This document shows, in pieces, positions 16,156 through 23,452 of a stretch of DNA of 41,250 bases (the first letter of the stretch is position 1; each line of letters begins with the position of its first letter). Under the pieces are notes generated by a model. That model saw only the letters and a list, made by a program, of their open reading frames with translations. It ran no database searches and was not told the origin of the DNA. Made by a program: the position numbers and the translations under genes. Source of the DNA: Myxococcota bacterium (lineage in GTDB: Bacteria > Myxococcota_A > UBA796 > CAJQPC01); assembly GCA_023150775.1 (NCBI GenBank), contig JAKLKE010000020.1, positions 1 through 41,250 of the forward strand, given 5' to 3'.

Positions 16156-17570
16156 GGACGTGGGGGCGCCACGGGCGGCTCAGGAGGGGTCGGCTCAGGA
16201 GAGGTCGGCTCAGGAGAGGTCGGCTCGGGCGGGGGCGCGGGCTCGGTGACGTAGCCCATGGAGCGCAGCATCTCAAAGGTCTCAACGTCCTCGACGGTCA
16301 CGGGCTGGGTGGGGCTCGTCGGGGTGAGACCGCCACGGGCCACGCCGAGGGCCTGGTAGAGCGGCTCGGCGCGGCCGCGCTGGGTGGGGTCGTCGGAGAG
16401 CAGGGCGCCCTCAACGCCGTCGGGGGACACCGCCCACAGCCGCGCTTGACCGCTCTGGGGGGCCATGGTGAAGCGCAGGTCGTCGGTGATGATCGAGAGC
16501 TGGGGCGGGCCGTAGAGGATGTCTTCGGAGATCGCGGTGCGGCCAGGCACAAACACGCCGCCGCGGGCGAGCTCGGCCAGCGCCCCGGTGCCGTCGGTGA
16601 GCAGGGGCAAGAGCTCAGCGGTAGAGACGACGCTGCGGTTATCACCAGGGGGCACGCCGGGGGCCTTGATGAGCAAGGGCACCCGGGTCACGACGGAGCG
16701 GGTGGTGTGGCCGTGCTCAAAGCGGCCGTGGTCCCAGAGCTCCTCGCCGTGATCCGAGGTGATCACCAACAGCGTGCGCTCCCAGCGCGCCGCATCAGCC
16801 TTGAGGCCCTCGATGAGCGCGCCCAAGGCCGCGTCCGTCGCCAAGACCTCCTCGGCGTATCGGGCCCGCACATAGGCCTGGTCCTCGGGGGAGAGCGTCT
16901 CTTTGCCGGTGGTCCACGCCGCCCAGCGCGCCTCGTCGAAGGGGCCATCCGGCAAGGTGTGGGGCAGGCTCGCCGAGAGTTTGCCGCGCTGGGCCTCGGG
17001 GGCGTAGTAGTCGTAGTGCGGCTCCATGAGGTGCAGCACGAGCAGGCTCGGGTCGGGGCTTCCGCGAAGCCAGGCGAGGCCAGAGCTGACGTTCTCCTTG
17101 GCGCTTCGGTGGGTGAGGATATCGGCGCCACGGTAGTCATAGGGCTCAAAGCCCCGGTTGAGGCCGAACTGCGGCGCCAAGAAGGCGTTGTTCACGAACG
17201 CCGCCGCGCGGTAGCCCCGGGCGCGGAGGATCGTCGCCACGGTGGGCACCTCGGCGGGCAAGGCGCCGAAGATGTCGGCGTCGGCGGGGTCTTGCACGAC
17301 GCCGTGGCGCCAGACCGGCAGGCCGGTGAGCAGGCAGGCCACCGACGGCAAGGTCCAGGTGGCGCAGGTGTAGGCCCGGGAGAAGCTCGCGGCCTCCTCA
17401 CGCGCGAGGCGATCGAGGTTGGGCGTGGCGGGGAAGGGTGAGCCGTTGACCCCCAAGGCGTCGGCGCGCAGGGTGTCCACGACGACGACGACCACGTCCA
17501 GGGGGCGCGGCGCCTCGGGCGGCCTGTCAGCGCCGCAGGCCATCATCAGGGCCAGGAGCAGGGTGAGCAT
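16152..17570 (-). CDS. Sulfatase-fold (alkaline phosphatase superfamily) lipoprotein, Thr at the nucleophile position
   Basis: 472 residues. The short signal peptide ends at MMAC (Cys12), a probable lipoprotein site. Metal-binding motifs are present: VVVDTLRADALG near residue 30 and TSDHGEELWDHGRFEHGH near residue 265. The catalytic loop reads WTLPSVACLLTG where arylsulfatases have C/SxPSRxxLLTG, so the formylglycine Cys/Ser is replaced by Thr. This resembles phosphoethanolamine transferases and related phospho-enzymes, so phosphate or phosphoglycan chemistry is likelier than sulfate-ester hydrolysis (inference). The C-terminus is a Pro-rich SPEPT tail made by a 15-bp tandem repeat. No ribosome site precedes ATG 17570, but TAGAGT lies 6 nt upstream, so the mRNA may be leaderless. 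DUF1905 follows in the operon. Confidence 0.87.
   Translation of the reverse strand: MLTLLLALMMACGADRPPEAPRPLDVVVVVVDTLRADALGVNGSPFPATPNLDRLAREEAASFSRAYTCATWTLPSVACLLTGLPVWRHGVVQDPADADIFGALPAEVPTVATILRARGYRAAAFVNNAFLAPQFGLNRGFEPYDYRGADILTHRSAKENVSSGLAWLRGSPDPSLLVLHLMEPHYDYYAPEAQRGKLSASLPHTLPDGPFDEARWAAWTTGKETLSPEDQAYVRARYAEEVLATDAALGALIEGLKADAARWERTLLVITSDHGEELWDHGRFEHGHTTRSVVTRVPLLIKAPGVPPGDNRSVVSTAELLPLLTDGTGALAELARGGVFVPGRTAISEDILYGPPQLSIITDDLRFTMAPQSGQARLWAVSPDGVEGALLSDDPTQRGRAEPLYQALGVARGGLTPTSPTQPVTVEDVETFEMLRSMGYVTEPAPPPEPTSPEPTSPEPTPPEPPVAPPRP
16177..16236. repeat. 15-bp tandem repeat in a coding tail
   Basis: About four units beginning GGCTC, the two central ones identical (GGCTCAGGAGAGGTC), encode the C-terminal SPEPT repeats of the sulfatase-fold lipoprotein. 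Unit length is a multiple of three, so copy-number change would keep the frame. Confidence 0.7.
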
Positions 17571-17576
17571 CCCCGA

Positions 17577-17582
17577 ACTCTA
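17577..17582 (-). promoter_or_regulatory. Candidate -10 for a leaderless transcript of the sulfatase-fold gene
   Basis: Reading TAGAGT on the minus strand, it ends 6 nt before ATG 17570, and no ribosome-binding site lies between. Transcription would begin at or next to the ATG. A similar arrangement occurs at 31546. Weak evidence alone. Confidence 0.3.
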
Positions 17583-17657
17583 CACCGCGAGGCGCCCGTT
17601 CGGGGCGCGGGATCGGTTATCGTGTGCCCCGACCCCTGCCCCTCGGAGGATCCGCCC

Positions 17658-19490
17658 TTGGGTGGCCTCGCCGGACTCGTACATCTCCGCGGCCCCGCGC
17701 CGGAGCGCTCCATGGTGGAGCGGATGTCCCTCGCCGTCGCCCACCGCGGGCCCGACGACGCGGGCCTCTGGGCCGAGGGTGAGGCGGCCATCGCCCACCG
17801 CCGCATCGCGCTCTCGGTTCATGGTCGCGCCCAGCCCGTCGTCGACGCCGAGCGCGCGCTGGTGCTCGACGGCCGCATCTACGAGCTCGGCGCGCTCCAA
17901 GAGCGCCTGCGCCGCGAAGGTCAAGAGCCCGGGAGCTGGGACGCCGAGGTCGCCTTGGCCTCTCTGGCCCGCTGGGGCGACGAGGCGCTCTCCAAGCTCC
18001 ACGGCGACTGGGCCCTGGCCGTGTGGAACCGCCGCACCAAACGCCTGTTCTTGGCCCGCGACCCCATGGGCGTGCGCCCCCTCTACTACGCCACCCGCGA
18101 CGGCAAGGTCGCCTTCGCCAGCGACCTGCGCGCCCTGCTGCTCTTGCCTTGGGTGAGCCGCGAGGTCGCCACGGATCGTTTGGCGGAGTACCTAAGTTTT
18201 CGTTACACCCACGCCCCCCGCACGCTCTTGCGCGACGTGATGCAGCTCCCCGCGGGCTGCGTGTTACGCGCTGACGCAGATGGCGTGAGAGTAGACCGCT
18301 GGTCTAGTTACGACTACGCCGCCCCCGACGCCTCCGAGCCCGACGAAGACGAGGCCCGGGACCAGCTTGAGCGCGCCCTGCGCCGGGCCGTCGAGCGCCG
18401 CCTGCCGACGGACCAGCCCGCCGGGGTGCTGCTCTCCGGGGGCACGGCCTCGACGGCCATCGCCGCCTTGGCCGTGGAGCGCTCCCGCCATGTGCGCAGC
18501 TTCAACGTGGCCTTTGACGACGAGGCCGCCGACGAGGGCGCCTTCGCTGGGCGCGTCGCCTCCTTGCTCGGCCTGCAGCACGAGACGGTGCACGTCACCC
18601 GTGAGAGCTTCGTGGAGTCCCTGGAGGAGACGGTGGACGCCATGGGCGCGCCGCCGCCGAGCCCCGCGGCGATCCCCCAGCTCCTCATCTGCCGCGCGGC
18701 CCGGCTCAGCACCCGGGTGGCCCTCTCTGGCGACGGCGGCGACGAGCTCCTCGGCGGCGTGCGCGCCACGAGCCTGCCCGTCGAGCTGCGCACGGCCCGC
18801 CTCAAGTCCCGCCTGCCGCCGCTCTTGCGCCGCCTCACGGGCCCCAGCGGCTTAGAGCCCGGCGCCCACTTCGGCCTGCGCCGCCTCATCGGCGGCTCGA
18901 AGGTCTTCGGCGCAGAAGAGCGCGGGCGCATCCTCCGCGACCCGTCCCTGCAGCGCCCCGGGATGCGCCTCGCGCTGTTGAGCCCGCTCTACGACGAGGT
19001 CCAGACCGACCCGATCAACGAGGTCCTCCACGTCTACCTGCGCGGCTGGCTGGCTGAGGACTCCTTGGTTCGCGCCGACCGCGTGTCGATGCTGGCGGGC
19101 CTGGAGCTGCGTTTTCCGCTGCTGGATCCCGACGTGGTGCGGGTCTGCCACAGCCTGCCCGGCAGCGCGAAGATCAAGCGCCGTCGTGGGGTGTGGCACC
19201 CCAAGTGGCCCCTCAAGCGCATCCTCGCCGCCCGCGGCCTGCCCGACGCCGTCGTCTGGCGCCCCAAAGGCGGCCTCTCCTCACCGCTCAACCGCTGGTT
19301 ACGCGGCGAGGGCGAGGCGACGCTCTGGGACCGCATCGAGTCCGTCTGCGCCGACCCCCTGGGCCTGTTCCAAGGTGAGGCGATCCGGGAGCTCGCCCGG
19401 GCGCACGCGCGAGGCGAGGCGGATCATGGGGCGAAGCTGTGGACGCTGATCTTCTTGGACCTTTGGCTGCGGCGGCAGGTGTTGGGGTAG
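17658..19490 (+). CDS. Asparagine-synthetase-like protein with both catalytic signatures altered
   Basis: 610 residues from TTG 17658, chosen because GGAGGA lies 7 nt upstream and the next residues, GGLAGLVH, align with the MCGIAGI start of AsnB. The N-terminal Ntn glutaminase domain (about 1-190) keeps AHRGPDD, GDWALAVW and LFLARDPMGVRPLYY, but the nucleophile Cys2 is Gly (codon GGT). The synthetase domain keeps FNVAFDDEAADEGAFA, VALSGDGGDELLGG and DRVSMLAGLELRFPLLD, but the PP-loop SGGxDS reads SGGTAS (260-265), with Ala264 for Asp. Loss of Cys2 removes glutamine hydrolysis. Loss of the PP-loop Asp casts doubt on adenylation. Relatives without Cys2 include amide or lactam-forming enzymes such as beta-lactam synthetase. 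It is probably not a housekeeping AsnB; it could be a diverged ligase or a pseudo-enzyme. Confidence 0.85.
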   Translation: MGGLAGLVHLRGPAPERSMVERMSLAVAHRGPDDAGLWAEGEAAIAHRRIALSVHGRAQPVVDAERALVLDGRIYELGALQERLRREGQEPGSWDAEVALASLARWGDEALSKLHGDWALAVWNRRTKRLFLARDPMGVRPLYYATRDGKVAFASDLRALLLLPWVSREVATDRLAEYLSFRYTHAPRTLLRDVMQLPAGCVLRADADGVRVDRWSSYDYAAPDASEPDEDEARDQLERALRRAVERRLPTDQPAGVLLSGGTASTAIAALAVERSRHVRSFNVAFDDEAADEGAFAGRVASLLGLQHETVHVTRESFVESLEETVDAMGAPPPSPAAIPQLLICRAARLSTRVALSGDGGDELLGGVRATSLPVELRTARLKSRLPPLLRRLTGPSGLEPGAHFGLRRLIGGSKVFGAEERGRILRDPSLQRPGMRLALLSPLYDEVQTDPINEVLHVYLRGWLAEDSLVRADRVSMLAGLELRFPLLDPDVVRVCHSLPGSAKIKRRRGVWHPKWPLKRILAARGLPDAVVWRPKGGLSSPLNRWLRGEGEATLWDRIESVCADPLGLFQGEAIRELARAHARGEADHGAKLWTLIFLDLWLRRQVLG

Positions 19491-19553
19491 GGGGGCGTTT
19501 TGCGATAAGGTCGTGGTTAAGATAGCGAGGGCGCCGAGACAGGAGCAGCAGAG

Positions 19554-20858
19554 ATGAGCGCGAGGACGCCGATCAACCTCGACCAAGCGTGGGAGCGGTT
19601 CGACCCGCTCGTGCCGGTCCCGGCAGACGACCAGGATCACTGGTACGTCGATCTAAGCCCTGCGCGGGGCCCTGACGCCCTCGTCCCCCAGGTGGTTCGG
19701 AGCCTGTCACGTCGGGCGGCGCGCTCACCGCGCTTTCTCGTGTTGGGGCACCGAGGCGCGGGCAAGAGCACGGAGCTGCAGCGGGTTCGTGGTGAGCTTG
19801 AGCGGGCGGGGTTCTGCTGCGCCGTCGTCCAGGCCGACCGTGACCTCGACCGTCAAGACGTAGACATCGTCGAGGTTCAGGTGCTCGTCGTGGATGAGGT
19901 CAGCAAGGCGCTTCACAGCCGGAACCTGACGCCTACCCCAGCCTTGCTGTCGCGCCTTCGGGGCTGGTTCGCTGAGGAGGAGGTCGAGACGACCAAGACC
20001 GCCTCGGCCTCAACGGGGTGGGGGCTCGGCGAGCTCCTGTCCAAGTGGCTGCCGAATCTCAAGGCCGATCTTCAGGTAAACATTGAGCGCCGCAAGACCC
20101 TTCGTGAGAAGGTGCGTCGCCGCCTGCGCGAGTTTATTGACGTTGTCTCGGACCTCGTGGGCGAGGCCAACGGCCTCTTGCAAGTGGACGAGTCCAAGGG
20201 TCTCGTGCTGCTCATCGACGGCTTAGAGAAGTCGGCGGACACGGCGGAGGGCTCAAGTCGGGTGCGCAGAATGCTGTTTGATCAGGCGGAGCAGTGGGCG
20301 AGGCTCCCCGCTCCGCAGGTCATCACGGCGCCCTTGGAGCTGCTCGCGGAGCACGCGCGCATTGGTGATCACTTCGACAAGTTCTTCTTGATCTCCAGCG
20401 TGCCCGTCGCTCCCCGGCCCGATCACCCCGACGACGCCCAAGACTACGTCATCACCGGGCGCAGGCTGCTGCGTGAGGTCGTGTCTCGACGGCTCGACGT
20501 CAACGCAGCCTTCGCGGATCGAGCGGATCTGGAGAGACTCCTCGATCAGAGCGGCGGCGGCCTGCGTGACCTCTTCCGGCTCATCCGTGAGGCCATCGAC
20601 AAGTCGCCTCCCGAGGGACCGATCTCGACCAAGGCCGTGACCCTGGCGCTGCGGTCCAATCGCCTCCAGCAAGAGCTGATTGTGCAGCCCCAAGACGTGG
20701 AGCCCCTGCGGGCGCTCCTGAGGGCCCCCGAGTCCATGCACTACGACGCCGAGGGCGTTCGCCTGCTGCAGACGGAGCTCGCGCTGCACTATGTCAACGG
20801 CGGGAGCTGGTTTGGGGTGCATCCGGCGGTCTTGGAGCGTGTACGGGTGAAGGATTGA
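19554..20858 (+). CDS. AAA/KAP-like P-loop ATPase, first gene of a putative conflict module
   Basis: 434 residues; ATG 19554 has AGGAG about 8 nt upstream. Walker A is FLVLGHRGAGKSTEL (61-75), Walker B is GLVLLIDGLEKS (216-227), and a sensor-like segment SGGGLRDLFRLIREA (333-347) resembles ORC/KAP-type ATPases. The N-terminus (YVDLSPARGPDALVPQVV) resembles STAND-like P-loop proteins paired with other ATPases. A basic helical insert (about 175-200) follows Walker A. There are no membrane helices, and nuclease or TIR domains are not visible. The stop overlaps the TTG start of the NACHT gene (20855-20858), so the two are made together. A possible -10, TAAGAT, lies at 19518-19523. Codon use is more relaxed than in neighbours, consistent with transfer. 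It is probably a regulatory or sensor ATPase of the pair (inference). Confidence 0.82.
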   Translation: MSARTPINLDQAWERFDPLVPVPADDQDHWYVDLSPARGPDALVPQVVRSLSRRAARSPRFLVLGHRGAGKSTELQRVRGELERAGFCCAVVQADRDLDRQDVDIVEVQVLVVDEVSKALHSRNLTPTPALLSRLRGWFAEEEVETTKTASASTGWGLGELLSKWLPNLKADLQVNIERRKTLREKVRRRLREFIDVVSDLVGEANGLLQVDESKGLVLLIDGLEKSADTAEGSSRVRRMLFDQAEQWARLPAPQVITAPLELLAEHARIGDHFDKFFLISSVPVAPRPDHPDDAQDYVITGRRLLREVVSRRLDVNAAFADRADLERLLDQSGGGLRDLFRLIREAIDKSPPEGPISTKAVTLALRSNRLQQELIVQPQDVEPLRALLRAPESMHYDAEGVRLLQTELALHYVNGGSWFGVHPAVLERVRVKD

Positions 20859-23452
20859 GCCCACCGAGCTTCGATGAGCTTGAGCGTCTGGTAGAAGGCC
20901 TCCCGCGGCGTCTCACGCGCTCGACGGGGTTTGTGCTGATTCTGATCGTGGCGCCGTCACGAGGCGCTCTACGTCACGCCCGCGCCCGATGCGAAGATCT
21001 CGTGACCAAGGCCGGGCGGCGCCTGGTGATCGGGCTCCCCGTTGAGGCCCCCGAAGGGCCCGGGCCGCTGGCCTGGGTAGGGGTGGATGAGCCCGGATGG
21101 AGAGCGCGCGCCGAGGCGATGGTACGGGTCAACGTCGCCCGCGACGCGCTGAACCTCGCGGGCTGCGGGATCATCCTCGGCCTCTTGGACGTGGATTACC
21201 CCCGCTTTGGCGCCTTGGCGCCTGATCTTTGGTCGGTGCGCACCGCCGTTTTTCGCCACGATCAGGCCGATCCGCTGCCCGCCATGCCTCGCGTCGCCAA
21301 GGGGGCTGGCGCTCCACCAACGGACGCCCCGGTGCCCCCCGAACTGGAGTCCCTCGCGCGTACGCTCCCGCTGCGCGCACTGCGGGTGCGAGAGGGCGAG
21401 GGTGACGGGCGGACCCTCTCCCTGGACAGCCTCTATGTGCCCTTGGACGCCATCGCTGAACGATCACTCACGGACCAGCCGCAAAAGCCAGGGAACGTCA
21501 AGACGCTTTTGGAGACCCAGCGCCTCGCGGTGTTGGAGGCGCCCGCGGGCGCCGGCAAATCCACGGCCCTGCGGCGCGCCGCGCGAGACTGGGCACGGGC
21601 AGGGGAGTCAGTGCTGTGGGCGCCGGCGAGGCGGCTGCCGTCGCGTATCTGGGGCGATGAGTTGCTCGACGACCTCACAGTGCTACAGTCGGTGTGCCCC
21701 TGGCCAGTGGCGCAGGATCGGCGCCCGACCTTGGTGCTCGACGGCCTCGATGAGCTGGGAGACGCCGAGGCCCGCGCTGCGTTGGCGCTCGCCGTCGCCG
21801 ATCTTGTGCTATTCGGGCTGGTGGAGCGGGCGGCGTTGAGTGCGCGACCGGGTGCTTTGGCGGGCGGGGGCCCTAGGCACCTCGCTGAGCCGCTGCCGCC
21901 GCGCGCCGTGGACGCGCTCACTCGCTTTCGGTTGCTTCCGCTGTCGGCGGAGCAGATGCGCGCCTACGTCACCCTATGGGCCGAGGCCACTGAGTCAAAA
22001 CAGTCCCAGCGCGCCGAGTTAAGAGGACGCTTGGTGACCGCCTTGGGCCTCGGAACGCAGGCGCACAGGGCGGTACGAGAGCGCGCTCTGTGCGAGCGGC
22101 CCCTCTTTCTGGCCGTGTTTTGCGCGCTGTATGGGAGCGAGGACGCTCAGGTCGAGCGTGAGTCGGAGCTCCTAGACGCTTTGGTGACCGCGTCAATTCG
22201 CCCCCGCCCCAGCAGCGGCCTACGGTCGGGCGACCGTCGCTGGCTCGCCGGGAAGGTCGCGTGGGAGATGCACACGTCCAACAGGACCACGCTGCCCGCG
22301 TTTAGTCTGTTGGAAGGCGACGCGCCGTTGCTCTTGCCCGAGGAGCTAGAGGCGCTGCGTCTACAGACCGGTCTGCTCATAGAGGCGGGTGAAGAGGTGA
22401 GTTTCGCCCATCTGGCCTTGCAAGAGCTGCTCGCGGCGGAGCGTGCTTGGGACTGTGTGGAGTGGTGGGACGATGAGATTCTCACGCGGTTCTTACGGCT
22501 GCACTGGTATGTCTGGAATGTATCAACATTGCCGAACCTTGGTGGGGTTACTTGGCTCTTCTTGGAGAGCGCCGCTGAGCGCACGCCCGCGCGTCTGGAG
22601 CGCTTCCTGCGTAAACTCGGTTTGCCTGGAGTCAGCCTCGCGCTCCTCCTCACGACGGCGTGGCCAATTCGCCCGCCGCTCGCGCTCAGGGGGCTGTGGA
22701 AGGACGCCGCTGAGTCGCTCTTTAGGGAGCATCAGGCCCAGCCGCCCGGCGAGGTTATGGGTCGATTTATGCGGATCATCATCGCGAAATCGTTGGCATC
22801 GCTCGGTGATGAACGGATTGGTCGCCTGGAGTGGCGCGACATTGGGGACGGCTGGCAAGTGGCGCGCTGGCCCGTGACCCGCGGGCAGTACCAGACGTTT
22901 ATGATGGAGGGTGGGTACATTGACGGCACTTTATGGAGCGAGGCGGGACTTCGATGGCGGGCCAAACCGGCGAAAAATCGAGCCAAGGATCGCCCTGCTG
23001 GCTGGAGTGGAGCCGATCGAGACTTGTCGTCGGTCGCGGTCAGCGGCTTGTCCCGTCATGAGGCCGATGCGTTCGTTCGCTGGTGTCAGCGCGTGGACCC
23101 GCGCGTCTGTCTCCCTACTCCGGCGGTGTGGCGTCGCGCCGCCCGAGGGGCGCCCCACTTCGGCAGCAATCCCAACTCCGTCTATCTGAAAATGTTTGTG
23201 AGCCCTGACGGCATCAGCGTCGGCACCGTCCCCGAGCTGGCCTCCGCCGCCGGTGTTGAAGATCTCGGCGTGCTCGTGCGTGAGCGCATCGCAAACGATC
23301 GCGACGCGCGGGCGGTCGATTGTTGGGCCGGGCGGGCGTTCTCTGATCCCTACGTGCCGCTCAAAGACTCCATTGGCCTCACGGCCCACCCCAGCGGTCG
23401 CGACGATCACCTCTTTGGCCTCCGCCTCGCCCGCCGCCCTCCCAACCGATGA
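20855..23452 (+). CDS. NACHT-type STAND NTPase with C-terminal FGE-like domain
   Basis: 865 residues from TTG 20855, overlapping the ATPase stop by 4 bp. Residues 1-140 form an alpha/beta domain ending LAPDLWSVRTAVF, which resembles N-terminal domains of bacterial NLR-like proteins. The NACHT core follows: Walker A LEAPAGAGKSTALRRAARDW (227-246), Walker B TLVLDGLDELGD (292-303), then a helical part with LCERPLFLAVFCALY and the NACHT-typical SFAHLALQELLAAE. Residues about 655-860 are an FGE/SUMF1-type C-lectin-like domain: VARWPVTRGQYQTFM, LSRHEADAFVRWCQRV, LPTPAVWRRAARGA and a final LFGLRLARR. The FGE catalytic cysteine motif is not evident, so the domain probably binds ligand. The architecture fits an immune-like switch. 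Several AT-richer stretches (for example 22495-22530) suggest transfer. Its stop overlaps the PBP1C start. Confidence 0.85.
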   Translation: MSPPSFDELERLVEGLPRRLTRSTGFVLILIVAPSRGALRHARARCEDLVTKAGRRLVIGLPVEAPEGPGPLAWVGVDEPGWRARAEAMVRVNVARDALNLAGCGIILGLLDVDYPRFGALAPDLWSVRTAVFRHDQADPLPAMPRVAKGAGAPPTDAPVPPELESLARTLPLRALRVREGEGDGRTLSLDSLYVPLDAIAERSLTDQPQKPGNVKTLLETQRLAVLEAPAGAGKSTALRRAARDWARAGESVLWAPARRLPSRIWGDELLDDLTVLQSVCPWPVAQDRRPTLVLDGLDELGDAEARAALALAVADLVLFGLVERAALSARPGALAGGGPRHLAEPLPPRAVDALTRFRLLPLSAEQMRAYVTLWAEATESKQSQRAELRGRLVTALGLGTQAHRAVRERALCERPLFLAVFCALYGSEDAQVERESELLDALVTASIRPRPSSGLRSGDRRWLAGKVAWEMHTSNRTTLPAFSLLEGDAPLLLPEELEALRLQTGLLIEAGEEVSFAHLALQELLAAERAWDCVEWWDDEILTRFLRLHWYVWNVSTLPNLGGVTWLFLESAAERTPARLERFLRKLGLPGVSLALLLTTAWPIRPPLALRGLWKDAAESLFREHQAQPPGEVMGRFMRIIIAKSLASLGDERIGRLEWRDIGDGWQVARWPVTRGQYQTFMMEGGYIDGTLWSEAGLRWRAKPAKNRAKDRPAGWSGADRDLSSVAVSGLSRHEADAFVRWCQRVDPRVCLPTPAVWRRAARGAPHFGSNPNSVYLKMFVSPDGISVGTVPELASAAGVEDLGVLVRERIANDRDARAVDCWAGRAFSDPYVPLKDSIGLTAHPSGRDDHLFGLRLARRPPNR

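Noticed and set aside
15990-17441. 483-codon plus-strand frame
   Set aside because: Antisense of the sulfatase-fold gene, whose metal and catalytic motifs are clear.
17658-19490. Lasso-peptide cyclase role for the AsnB homologue
   Set aside because: No precursor peptide, leader-binding protein or transglutaminase-like protease gene is nearby, and the PP-loop Asp such cyclases need appears lost.
19498-19523. TTGCGA with TAAGAT as a sigma-70 promoter before the ATPase gene
   Set aside because: The boxes are only 12 bp apart. The -10 alone is possible, but the pair is not a convincing promoter.
20855-23452. Diversity-generating retroelement acting on the FGE-like domain
   Set aside because: No reverse transcriptase, accessory protein or near-identical template repeat was seen in the window.
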